From: Xiphophorus maculatus
Lineage: Eukaryota > Chordata > Actinopteri > Cyprinodontiformes > Poeciliidae
DNA: 64,000 bases
Reading direction: 5' to 3'
Assembly: GCF_002775205.1 (NCBI RefSeq)
Contig: NC_036456.1
Coordinates: 22,874,968 to 22,938,967 of the forward strand
The notes under the pieces are model-generated. The model worked only from the letters and a program-made list of their open reading frames with translations. It did no database searches and was not told where the DNA came from. Position 1 is the first letter of the stretch; the number at the start of each line of letters is the position of its first letter. Below are positions 22,190-33,271 of this stretch, one piece after another. The position numbers were made by a program, and so were the translations under genes.

Positions 22190-22750
22190 AACTAAAGATT
22201 GGAAGAACGTTGCCTGGTCTGATGAGTCTGGATTTCTGCTGCGACATTCAGATGGAAGGGCCAGAATTTGTGTCAACTAGATGAAACATAAATCCATCCT
22301 GTCTGGTATCAACAGTTCAGGCTGGTGGTTTTGATGTTGTGGTGGGAGGATATTTTCCTGGTTCTTTGGACCCATTAGTACCAACTGAGCATCGTGTCAA
22401 AGCCACAGCTTGCCTGAGTATTGCTGCTGAATGTCCATCTCTGTATGACCACAGTGAACCATCTGCTGATGCTCCTTCCATCAGGATAACGCTCCATGTC
22501 ATAAAGCGCCAATCATCTCAGACTGGTTTCTTGAACCATGAGTTCACTGAAATCGACTGGCCTCCACTATCACCTGATCCAATAGAAACCTTTGGGATGT
22601 GGTGGAACGGGAGATTCATATCAAGGATGTGGAGCCGACAAATCTGCAGCCGTGCTAGAGCAGAAGTCCAAACTGGTGTTTCTGGTACCATAAAAGCGCT
22701 CAATGACATCACTGGGGTCCGGATACATCATGACAATTTAACCAATTAAA
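22190..22750 (+). pseudogene. Tc1/mariner-like transposase remnant
   Basis: The plus strand keeps pieces of the catalytic half of a Tc1-type transposase: AWSDESGFLLRHSDGRAR near 22217, an APCH-like stretch near 22490, WPPLSPDPIE near 22560 and the NLQQ-like region near 22640. An in-frame stop (CAACTAGATG near 22276) and frameshifts break it. It is unlike the Tc1 remnant in the arms, so it is a separate family. No terminal repeats were located. Confidence 0.75.
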
Positions 22751-23788
22751 AAATAATAATTTAAACCCTGTTTTCATTTGATCTTGAAATTTTGCATTAC
22801 ATTATTAATAATTAGCAAAATTATTACTACTTATTCATTCAATGATGGGAATAAACACTAGAAATCGCACTATAACGTTTCTTTGAGTGTGATGCAATAA
22901 TGAGACGGTGGCAACATTTTCAGTCAAGCATGAAACTGAATAAGGATGTTTGTTCTGAGGAGTCAACAGCCGCATGAAAACCAGTAATTTTGAACCAGTG
23001 GCTGAAGGGCAGGGAAGCTTCATGCAGGTATCTGGTTACTGATGCCTCCCTTTCCAGTCGTTGGATAGATATCACATTATTTACAAATAAAACTTTCACA
23101 GTAAACTGCTTGGAATACAAATAAGAATATTTTAATTAGGCCCTCAGGAGGGAAACTGACATCTCAGTAAAAATTGTCCCAAAAAAAGAACAAAAAACCA
23201 ACAAACAAACCACATAAGACATTAAGACATGAGGCTGCGGTTCAAATTAAGAACATCAAATTATTAGTTCCAGAATTCAAGGCTGATATAAGTTGTATAG
23301 AATCAAACTGTCGTTACTTTAAAGACTACATGACATTTTACCTAACAGAAAACTGTTTAGTTTAGAACTCAAAGCATCTAAAATAAAAATTGTGTTTTAT
23401 CTTTACACATGGTAACATTTACTGATAATGACATAATTGTGCATGTTTGTTAATTTGACATGCCTTACTCAAAAGTTATTCAAACGGCTTATACTGTTCT
23501 GATTAATCATTTTATTAATGGAAATAAGCAGCGGTCTCGCCTGTTTTTGATACATTTTACATCTTTTGTAAAATGATTATGTTCAAGAAAATAAAAAAAA
23601 TAAACATCATAATATGACTTTCCGAAGAACGATCTAGTATAAATTCATCAAGTCAGAAATTGATCAATTTCAGCTGTTTTGCTGGAAAATGTCCAGTCAT
23701 TGTTAAATGATATGAGAGGCTGAATTGGATCGAAAACATTCAGATCCATGTGACTGTTACGGCCACTTTATTAGGTACACCTCACTAG
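22751..23788. other. AT-rich intergenic DNA, no gene seen
   Basis: Short unsupported frames only. GGCCACTTTATTAGGTACACC at 23761-23781 looks like the terminus of a fish Tc1-type DNA element, but no body follows it. Confidence 0.4.
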
Positions 23789-24187
23789 AACAAAATACAT
23801 TCAGGGGTTTTTGTCTTTGTCGGATGAGTGTCGGTTCAAACATGAAACTGAATCAGGGAGTTGTCACAGAGAACTTTGTTTGATCTGCAAACATCCTGTG
23901 TTATCAGTTTCACTTACAGTAAATGCACACTTCAAGTTAATTTGGATGCATTATTTATCAAACAGCTCTATGCTTATTAAAAACAGCATTTTTATATGGT
24001 CAATAACACAAACAACCCACGACTGGCTTTCAAACTTAGTCTCTGCAGAGCTGCATGATCAATGCTGCTAAAGGGGATTCAGCCTTTTGATCCATCTTAA
24101 AGTTGGAGGATAGCAGATCAGCGGGACTGGACTTAGTCATTCCTGCTACCTGAACCAAATATGTAAAACCCCTGAATGTATTTTGTT
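23789..24187. mobile_element. 399-bp element bounded by perfect 23-bp inverted repeats
   Basis: 23789-23811 and 24165-24187 are exact reverse complements over 23 bases (core aatacattcagggg). The interior has no transposase and could be a MITE-like non-autonomous element. No clear target-site duplication is visible. Inside, AAACATGAAACTGAATCAGGG and nearby GATCTGCAAACAT blocks recur in diverged form at 24809-24865, and the first also near 22927. Confidence 0.55.
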
Positions 24188-25037
24188 ATTTTCAGGATGA
24201 CAATCGTCTCTTTGACAGCTCCCCATGTGAAGCAGATATAGTTATTAGTTACAGGATGTAAAGCTGGAATATTTAGTCTAGTCTTGCTTCTTTTCTGTAA
24301 ATCATTGTTTTATACATTTACAACAAAGTCCCAGTTTCTGCCAACATTAGTTAATCCATTTAAATGCAACATAGAGGGCCAACCGTGACAACAGATGCTC
24401 ACAAAGAACTAAGCTGTAATAATAGTCAGCATTGATATTTTCCTCAGTATGAATTTTTAAGGATGATAGTTTAGATGACGATTAACACTCTTTTTGGTTA
24501 AAAAGTATGTTGGTCATATTCTGCTTATTCTATCTGAAATAAAGGAGAAAAGATTGATGAACTGGATGCACTGTTAAAAATACACTTGAGAAACATATTT
24601 AATCTTAAATAATAACTTCACAAACCAAATGATAATCCATATTTTAAATTAAATGCAGTAGTAACAGGGAAATGTTTCTCATTAAATAATTCTAAAAACC
24701 CTGAGTGGATGATTATAGGACATAAAATACAGATGTTTAAGCTTACAATAAATGATGTAAAACTAATCCAAATAAAAGTGTGTCTTGTGATGCAATCATC
24801 AGTTAAAACACATGTAACTGAATAAGGGAGTCCTCAGAGATGAGTGTTTGGACTGCAAACATTGTCACTATATCAGTTCCAGTAAAGCGAACAATAACCA
24901 AGCAGAGTTGGTTTGGCCTCTGGTGCCATGAGTCAGCAGCAGCAAGGAATAATTTTAAATAAAACTTTGTACATTTTCCTCTACATGTTAGGGAGAGAGA
25001 GAGAAAAAAAAAGAAAAACAACTAACTTCAACGGGCT
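24188..25037. other. Intergenic DNA with diverged repeat fragments
   Basis: No gene is seen. 24809-24865 repeats part of the interior of the preceding element. A purine-rich GA/A tract (24990-25020) precedes the SINE-like repeat. Confidence 0.4.
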
Positions 25038-25325
25038 GCACAGTGCTACCAACTGCAAGCCAGCAGTCGGTAGAACTGTTGCCTTGCAGCCAGAAGGTCC
25101 TGGGTCCGATTCCCGGCCCGGGGTCTTTCTACATGGAGTTTGTATGTTCTCCCTGTACATGCTGGGTTCTCTCTGGGTACTCCAGCTTCCTCCCACAGTC
25201 CAAAAACATGACTGTTAGGTTAACTGGTCTCTCTAAATTCTCCCTAGGTGTGAGTGTGTGTGCATGGTTCGTCTCTGTGTTGCCCTGCGACAGTCTGGCG
25301 ACCTGTCCAGAGTGACACCGCCTCT
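25038..25325 (+). repeat. tRNA-derived SINE-like repeat
   Basis: The head contains GTTGCCTTGCAGC and a Box B-like GGGTCCGATTCCC. It is followed by the conserved body with CATGTTCTCCCTGTACATG, CTTCCTCCCACAGTCC and GCCCTGCGACAGTCTGGCGACC, a widespread fish repeat. A short extra stretch interrupts the Box A side. It is a repeat, not a tRNA gene. Confidence 0.7.
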
Positions 25326-28300
25326 CAATCTAAACATGGCACCTGCACCTGTGACTACTGACAAGCTAAAAAGACATGCAAACACTGAACAGCATCCAAA
25401 TTGTCATAAATCGTTCCACGGTTCATATAGAAGAATGCCGTCAGCACCATGAAACAGTGGCGGATGTACTTCCTCACCAACCTCAACTTCTGAGATAAAT
25501 CCCTCAACCCTTCCCGACTGGATGGGTTGTGAAACAATCACTGAAATTAAAGTTTTCTTCCCTTGTTTTGATTCCACAACCTTAAACTTTAGCCGAACAT
25601 CTTCCTCCTTCTCTCAATTCTCACTTACTGAAAATAAAAAGCACCACTGACAGAACTTTAAACAAATGTCTGCTGAAGGTCATTTAATAAACGTCACACT
25701 AATTTTTATTGTTGTTTCATTGTAACTTTGGGTTGTCTGGTAGCTTTGGAGTCTTCAGCCCGTTTGAATTGTACAGAACAGCAGAGAAATGACTTAATCT
25801 CACACTATAAACATAAAGGTTTAGTAAAAAGCATTTTGTTAAATCTTGATTTTATATAGCTTATTGAAAAATAGTGTTAATTACGAATGACCACAAACAC
25901 ACATTGATGGTTCTAGTGCAATGTTTCTGCTAACTCACTACAGAAGGAAGCTGCGACTTGAGATAAATGAATTTGTGTTCTTGCTTGAGGCCCATTATGC
26001 TGACATGTGGCGCAGTCAGAATGAGTGGGCCGATGTTGAAACCAGAGTGTAAATGTGTGGCTCCTTAATGAAGTTTTTAGTGATCAGTCAATAATGCACT
26101 ATATTCAATGACAGATGAAACAATAATAATACAATACTGATGTGTGCACTGGTTGAGTTTCGTTAAGTCAAGACTAAATCAAGACGCCTGTTCATTGTTG
26201 CCTTTGAATCGTAATAACTGGAACATTGACCAACATATTTGAGGTTCATTGACGATTTTAATGATGGCACTTGACTAAATGGAATGCATGTTACTGGTTT
26301 TCACAACTGTTGATTATGTATTTGTGATGTTTTCACAATGTAAAGCACTTTGAACTGCCATGTTGCTTAAATGTGCTACACAAATAAACTTGACTGATTG
26401 ATTTACTGCATGAACAAACTTATTCACATGTGATTTTGTATACATTTGTTATTTAATGGAAACACCACAATTGTGAATTAGCAGAATGCCAACAAAGATT
26501 TGTGCACATTTGTAATGGAAACGCAGCTAGTGACCAGAAACATAGAGACAGCCAATCATGCATGAATTCATACCTGATTAAATAAAAACAAAAAGATTAA
26601 GATAGTCATGTTTTTGGACTAAGGGAGGAAGTTGGATTCCTCAAAGTAAACCCACATGAGCAGAGGGACAAAATTCAACTACATGCTGAGAAACCAGAGG
26701 CCAGTAAATTAAATCAGTACTTTCTTGCTGTAACACAACAGTGCTACCAATGTGTACATGTAGCTCTGGTTTATTCTTTGTTATTAACTCCACAAAAGCC
26801 TGCAGCACAATGGGAGAGAAACATCACACCATTCTGACATCAGCATGTTTATTCACCAAGTGCAGCTTTAAAATAAAATACATATATCAGTTGTTAGCTG
26901 TGATTCTGAATGATTTGACATTCAAGATTGTATTATTCAGAAAAATAAACATTATTTTGACACAGTTATGATGGATTTTTTATGTGTTAAGTAATTATTT
27001 TTTCTCCACTTTCTGACAGCTTCCATGTTCTAACTCAGAGAAAAGTCTAATCTTTTTCCATATCTCATTTTTTCCTGTCATTGTTTGGCAACATTTCTGC
27101 TGCAACTTTCACAGTCACGTCCGACACACAGTTAGGACAATATTTCTGTTGTTGCATTATGATGCCACAAGTTTCAGTCTAGATTTAATCTATAAATGTC
27201 ATTCTGTTTGTTTAGTTCCTTTTTTTTTTTTTTTTTTGCAAGAGGGCATGATTAGAGGTTTTCTTTAAATATGGAGTTGTCATGGTATGGGTTAAAGGTG
27301 AAGGTGGACAACAGGTGGAAAAAAATTAAGTTTTTATTTCCTATCACACCACAATATATATCTGTATTATATGTACAATATCTATCTGTATTATTCTCAG
27401 ATATTTGTCCTAGCACACATTTAAGCTACATAACGTAAAAACAAATCCAGTCATTTCTCCTCTGTATCATGTCAGTGGACTCAGCAACGCAGTCAACCTG
27501 AAGCCACTGCACTAAGTCACTGAACTGCAGCAAACACTTATACACCACATTATTTTGTAATTCTTCTTAAATTACAAAATAATGTAATTTTATTACATGT
27601 AATTATAAACCAAATAAACCAAAATTTGGTTTATTTGAACCAAAGAAAAAAAAAGCTGTTAAAAATGATACTACTGAGTTTCCTGAGGTTGTAGTGGTTA
27701 CAACCGCAACCACACATTGGCTCATTTTTACAGATAGCAGCACTTATTTGCACATTGAAATCATAAAATAAAATGGTTTGCAAAGGTATAATTCTCCAGC
27801 TGTTTAATAATGCAGACATAGATAAGTTTACATTTATAGTAAAAGATTAAGTGTAATTATGATGCTGTCAGTTTTGCTGTCACCTTTTGGTATAAATAAG
27901 TCATTACATGAGGTTGGGACGATTGCCCTCACATTTTAACTGCTTGTTCTTTTCTGCCACCTGCTGGTCTTTACAGGTTACTGCAGGGAGTTCTGCACAC
28001 GTCAGTTTTATTTATTCTAGGGTTGGTCCAAAGTGCGGCCCGTGGGCCATTTGCTGCCCATAGACTGATTTTATGGAGCCCTGAGGACAACCAAAAATTG
28101 ACACATGTACAAACACATGTGGTCAATGTGTATTGACTTCATTATTTAAACTTATTACAGACAAAATAGTTGGGTACAACAAAGTATTTTAATAAGCATT
28201 ATGATATTCTCATTAATTTCATAATAATTGCAGGACAAACACAAGGAAATTATGTCAACAAGATCCAAATGCTTCCCCTCAGAATGACAGGAAGAAACAT

Positions 28301-29230
28301 ATGGAAACTGATGAATAGAAACTCATGCAGAGATTTTATGGCTCTATTACAGGCAGAAGCCACATAGTCTAGGTCAGGGGCGCAAAAACATTTTGAGAAC
28401 AAGATCTACTTTTTCTCTCACCAGCCGGCTGAGATCTACCTCATGACACGAAGACATAAAAATTGTAAATTAAACTTTATTGACTTATTTTATATGAGAA
28501 TTTACATCAGTTACAGCAGAAATAATAAAGTGATAGAAAACCTAATGCAGTTTCTTCCTCAGTGAGATTCTGACACTGGGAGGAGGTTACTGGTTTCTCA
28601 GTCACAAGCTGGTTACAAACCTGAGGCCAGCAGGTGTCAGTCAGTTATGGTAGATCTGAACTTTGACCTCAATATGAGAAGCTACAGACTGACAGGAGGA
28701 ACCAAAGAGCTCTGTAAAGGTAAAGGCAAATCTTCTGAAGCTGGGATATAATTAATTTAATTTCACATAATTATCACGGTAGAAGCCATTTGTTTGTAAA
28801 AACTTAATTAAATATATTTGTTCTATTTGATGTTTGTTGTGAATGACGTAAAATCACAAACGAACGAGGTAATTAGTCCAACGTTTAGAAACTACAGCGG
28901 CTGTAATGAGCCACAGCAAAGGGAAACAAAGGTAAAATAACCTGAACAGGTGATCAACTCAAAACCACTCCTACCTTTTTATTCTCCTCTCTCTTTTTGT
29001 CGTTTTAGTACACCCGTTGCTGTGGTAACCGCCTGCGCCCTGCAAGCCGAGTAGAGATTGCGTTAAAAACATAACATTCAGTCCGTTACGATATCAAGTT
29101 TCCAGGCTTGATATTTATTTCTCGATTATTAACAAGCCTCATGATCACAGCGGAGGTTGATCAGCTCATTTAAACTCCTGCTCTGCCAGTCAGTCGGTCT
29201 TTGAGTCGCTTTTTTTTTTTTTGTTAATGG
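25326..29230. other. Long intergenic region without a recognisable gene
   Basis: Landmarks only. TGTAAAGCACTTTGAACTGC at 26339 with an AATAAACTTGACTGATTGATT end near 26384 looks like the 3' tail of a fish LINE or SINE. A poly-T tract lies at 27221-27238, and two AT-rich hairpins at 27548-27637. A hAT-like 'AGATCTACTTTTTCTCTCACC' type fragment lies near 28408. I find no lectin 5' exons that could serve the 3' remnant downstream. Confidence 0.45.
27548..27637. repeat. Two adjacent AT-rich hairpins
   Basis: 27548-27562 pairs perfectly with 27570-27584 (15-base arms, 7-base loop). 27611-27637 is a near-perfect palindrome with 13-base arms. No terminator function is implied in a vertebrate setting. 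Confidence 0.7.
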
Positions 29231-29244
29231 TGACGGCAAGTCAT

Positions 29245-29693
29245 GAATATAAAGACACCTGGATTGGAGGCAATGATGCACAGGAGGTATTTCATTTGCC
29301 GCAACATTTTTATTTTGCTTCATATGCATAAACTCTAATTAAATTTTGCTTTGTTCTCCAGGAGAGTCAGTGGTTCTGGAGCGATGGTACTCCTTTCCAC
29401 CATACAATCTGGTGTCCCGGAGAGCCTAACAACAGCAGACAGCAGCATTGCTTGTACATGAACAGTGGAGGTAAAAATATGTTTTACTTGCCTGATTTAG
29501 AGGATAGTTCTTTACATAAATTTGGCCATGCATGGTATTATTATTAATTCATTCTCTTGTGCTACCACTCTCATCCTTTTGGACTGATTGGAAAAATACT
29601 TGTGCTTTCCTTTTTCTTGCAGGTAAGAGTTGCTGGGACGACTGCCAGTGCCACTACCATAAACCATTTGTCTGCGCCAAGAAAGCCGCCTGA
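29245..29693 (+). pseudogene. 3' remnant of a C-type lectin gene
   Basis: The plus strand keeps the end of the WIGG exon (to 29286, KDTWIGGNDAQE), a full EPN exon (29362-29470: WFWSDG, WCPGEPNNS, HCLYMNS) and a final exon (29623-29693: KSCWDD, KPFVCAKKAA, stop). Splice sites and phases (0,1) are intact. The signal exon, the RCF exon and most of the WIGG exon are absent: the homology starts abruptly after a poly-T tract at about 29210-29221, with a TGA in frame just before EYKD. The retained codons show no stops, so the loss may be recent, or the missing exons may lie in an assembly gap. Confidence 0.75.
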
Positions 29694-31627
29694 ATCCTCG
29701 ACTAAATGCTGAAACCTGGACTGAGAACTGATACCGAAAGAAAGCCATCTGTCGTTATGAAAATCTTCCTCTTATTTTCCTCTATCGCTATTAGGCAACT
29801 TTAAAAGAAATTGCAACATTTGCAGATTGATAATTGTCTCCCTGTTTTATGTCTTCAAGCCCAGGCAACTGAATTTGTAGAAGACTGCTTTTAGCACAGC
29901 TTTATTCTGTAAAAAACAAAAAGCTCATGAAAAACGAACAAATTAGTCTGTTTTGTTGTACAACCAGCTAAACTCAGACTGCAGAACTATGACGAAGATT
30001 TCTTGTGGCAACCATTTCTGTCTTGGTTTAACGCGATAATTGGGGAAAAAAGGAAGTGCAACAAATGCTGTATCACATTCAATTTAGATGAAAGTTGGTG
30101 ATTTGCCATAATTTGGTTCATCTTCAACTGCACATAAATCACAAGTAGCTTTTAGCTTTTACTTTAAAAGAAATGAACAATGTTTCTAAACAGCATCAAC
30201 TGAAAATTCCCTTGGAGCACATCATCACTGAATTCCCCTTTTAAGTCTGACTTAACGTAAAATTATCCAGAAAACATGATGGAGTTGGGAACAATGAGCC
30301 TGAGACATCTTGAAATAGTCTGTTGATTTTAGCTGAGTGTTTATTTTGGTCATATTTAGGCAGTCCAAAGACGGTGAAGATGAATGGAAGATAAAGATAG
30401 AAAAATGTATCACTGAATCTTTTACACTATTACTGCAGCATAATTATTAACACGAAGAAGAATCCCAACAGAACAAATTTAGATATTTCTACACACACTA
30501 TCAGAAATAATCTTTTATTTCACTAACTGATATTACATCAGAGTAAACTGTTCCTGCATTAGATCAGTTAGGATGAAAATATTTTATATTTTAATATTTG
30601 TAAGCTTCTCAAAGATTAATTCCCAGCAGCTGGTGTGTGGCTTTATGGGAAAAAATCAAGAATTCAACAAAGATATAATGAAAAGACTTCACAAGTCTCG
30701 TTCGGGTGTGTGTGTGTGTGAGGGGTGGGGTGGGTGTGTAAAACCAAGAGAACTATTTCAAGTGCTTATTCCATTTTCTATGTGTAATTATATAATAAAA
30801 AATGTATGTTTTAAAATGTAAATATATATTTATATCTAATAAATAAGTTGATATGTCAATACTTTAATCAGTACATGAATAAATAAATGATTACAAATTT
30901 TAATAAGGATTTTTCACCATGAATAATATCAAAGAAATTGTTTATGATTTTAATTAACTAAAGATACTTTTAGACTACCAAATATTTTACACTGAGAAAC
31001 TGTTTCAATCACTCTATTTGTACAAATTCCTAACAGTTTGTCTTCTAAATATAAAATGCATCATGATAATGTTTGTCTGTGTCGTATTAATTACCACAAT
31101 CTATCATTTTCATTGTCTTGTTAATTTGTGTAAACATGAAAAAATATATATCTTCACAGTCTATGTGCCCATAAAAAGACCAGAGGACTCCTACCTGTAA
31201 CATGTGTCTGTTTCTGATGGTTATTGTTCTTTTTGTTTATCTCCCACACAAATATTTATGGGATCTTGTCATAAAACACGTCACCATCCTACAAAATAAC
31301 AAAACCATGTGACTGGGCACTTGTCTTCAGCTCAGTATCTGACAACACCTACCCTGTCCTGCAGTTTTCCTCTAGACACGATCCAGGCACCGATGGATGC
31401 AGGGACTGAGCAGCGAAGACGGAACAGGTGTTTATTGAGGGATCAGCAGTCAGACAGGCCAGGGGATCCAAATCCAGGTCAGGCGGTTCCAGATCTCAGG
31501 GTCAGACAGACAGGGGGTCAGAGCCAGCGGTCAACTGGGCAACTGGACAGAAGGGAAGAGACCACTGGTTAGTAACTGGGCAAATCGCTCAAGTAGCTAC
31601 AGCAGGCCTGAAAGTGTTACTGCTGAG
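29694..31627. other. Intergenic DNA after the lectin remnant
   Basis: AT-rich, with a (GT)n tract near 30708-30740. No gene or complete repeat is recognised. Confidence 0.4.
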
Positions 31628-32500
31628 CAGGGGTGTCAAACACCAGTCCTCAAGGGCCGCTGTCCTGCAGGTTTTAGTTTTTAAACTTGATTGAAATGGA
31701 GCCAGCAAGAGGAAAAAAAAATCGGACATCCGGGAAAACTAGAGATGATCGCTCACAAGATTCTTAAATAAAAATAATTAACCTCTTCATCTCCAAAATT
31801 CTCAACCTTCTTGAAATTTCCACTATTTCTTTGTTCTGCAAAGATATATCAGTCTTGCACAGCAGAACCAGACTAAAGCTGTTGGAAGAGTAAAATTATG
31901 GCTGATGAGTAAAAATATAAGGGATCAGATCAGAGAGCCAATAGGAATCCAAGAAAAAGTGAATTTTTGAAGAATTTTAGTTTTTATTAGGCAAATCAAA
32001 ACTCAAAGAAAACTGTCTGCCCCAACAAGCTGCACTCTGAATACAACAAAACATCAAATGTCTTTATTGTCATATCAGTCAATGACAAAAGAAAACAGCC
32101 ACTGACAGTCAACATATACCGGATTGGCTAAAAATAATTTTAATAACTAAAAAAAATGAGTTAAATAGGATTTAATTGTCTCCATTACTAAATATGAGTT
32201 TGACAAAAACTTTGTGACAATATTGCATTTGCATTTAATATGGATTTATTATTTTTTTTAAGTATTTCTATCTGAGTGACAAGGCTGCCACAGTTTCAAC
32301 AGCAGATGTCACTAGTGAGAAATGAATGACCCATGGGGTGATGAACCTTTGGGCAAAGCAATGGGCTGGGAAGCTTCACTGCTTCACGAGGCTTCATTTG
32401 GCCATCACTACTAATTATTCCATTCAGGTGTGGTGCAGCACAGGCACATCTAAAAGTTGCAGGGCAGCAGCCCTCCAGGACTGCAGTTTGTGCTGCTGAG
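31628..32500. mobile_element. Possible non-autonomous DNA element with 40-bp inverted ends
   Basis: GGTGTCAAACACCAGTCCTC...CTGTCCTGCAGGTTTTAG at 31630-31677 is matched in reverse by CTAAAAGTTGCAGGGCAGCAG...GGACTGCAGTTTGTGC at about 32450-32492. Such ends flank a common fish DNA repeat. The interior encodes nothing recognisable. The two ends may instead belong to two separate insertions. Confidence 0.45.
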
Positions 32501-32753
32501 GGTTTCACAACAATCTGCCTCCATGCAGGAGGAAGATCTGTCTTTATATGGCAGCAGCTGGAGATCAGGATGATGATGATCAGGTGTGAGTGGTCACAGC
32601 TCAGCAGCAGCTGTGACACCTCATGCAAACTAGCTATCTTAAACAACACAGTCACAGGTCTGTAGGACACGGGAAAGAGAAACATTTTCCTGCAGCTCAC
32701 TGACAAGGAAACTTTTTTTGTATACAGGCAAACTCTGAACTAAGCCTACTACG

Positions 32754-33271
32754 ATGACACCTGCAGGTAAGATTGTAAATTTGGTTGTTCAAAGGTAAGA
32801 AAAATTTATCAGAAAAAGGTTTGCTCTGATTTGAGATATTGTGAAATAAAGGAAATGAATTTTTACAATGCAATTTTGTTTCAAATGTGTTTCACACTTT
32901 GTGGATTCAGAATTTCTCTGGTCCCACCTTATAATATATAGATATTAGAATATTTTTTTCTTCCATGACCAATTCTAAGTTGGTGTCCTGAGGGCTTTGT
33001 ATCTAAAATAATCTCCTGGTTTTGTTTCATTTTCTTCACAGCTTCTGCAATGGACAACTTCTGGATTCACTTTATTGTCCTTTTCACTCTCCTCACTCTC
33101 TCATTCTTGGGCATGTTCTTCATTTTGCGGAGAATCGTTTTTGAAACCTGGAGATTTGCGAGTCATAAAAGCAGCGCTGGTACAGTTCGATGTTCCTGTT
33201 TCAATAACACTGAAAATGATACTTCCTATTTCACTGTATCTAATAAGGTTGAATTAAAACTGAAGGAATGA
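32754..33271 (+). CDS. Candidate two-exon small membrane protein
   Basis: ATG at 32754 opens a 13-base exon (MTPA) ending at a GTAAGA donor. The frame continues in phase 1 from 33042 (after TTTTCTTCACAG) to a TGA at 33269-33271, giving 80 residues. One clear membrane span (about residues 14-35, IHFIVLFTLLTLSFLGMFFIL) is followed by a basic stretch RRIVFETWRFASHK. AATAAA follows the stop within about 6 bases, which supports the gene end but is unusually close. I do not recognise the family. A weak GTACAG donor at 33168 could lead to further exons near 33937. The case rests on splice signals, phase and hydrophobicity only. Confidence 0.35.

Noticed and set aside
25060-25120. tRNA gene-like sequence on the plus strand
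   Set aside because: It is the head of a dispersed SINE-like repeat present at four or more places here.
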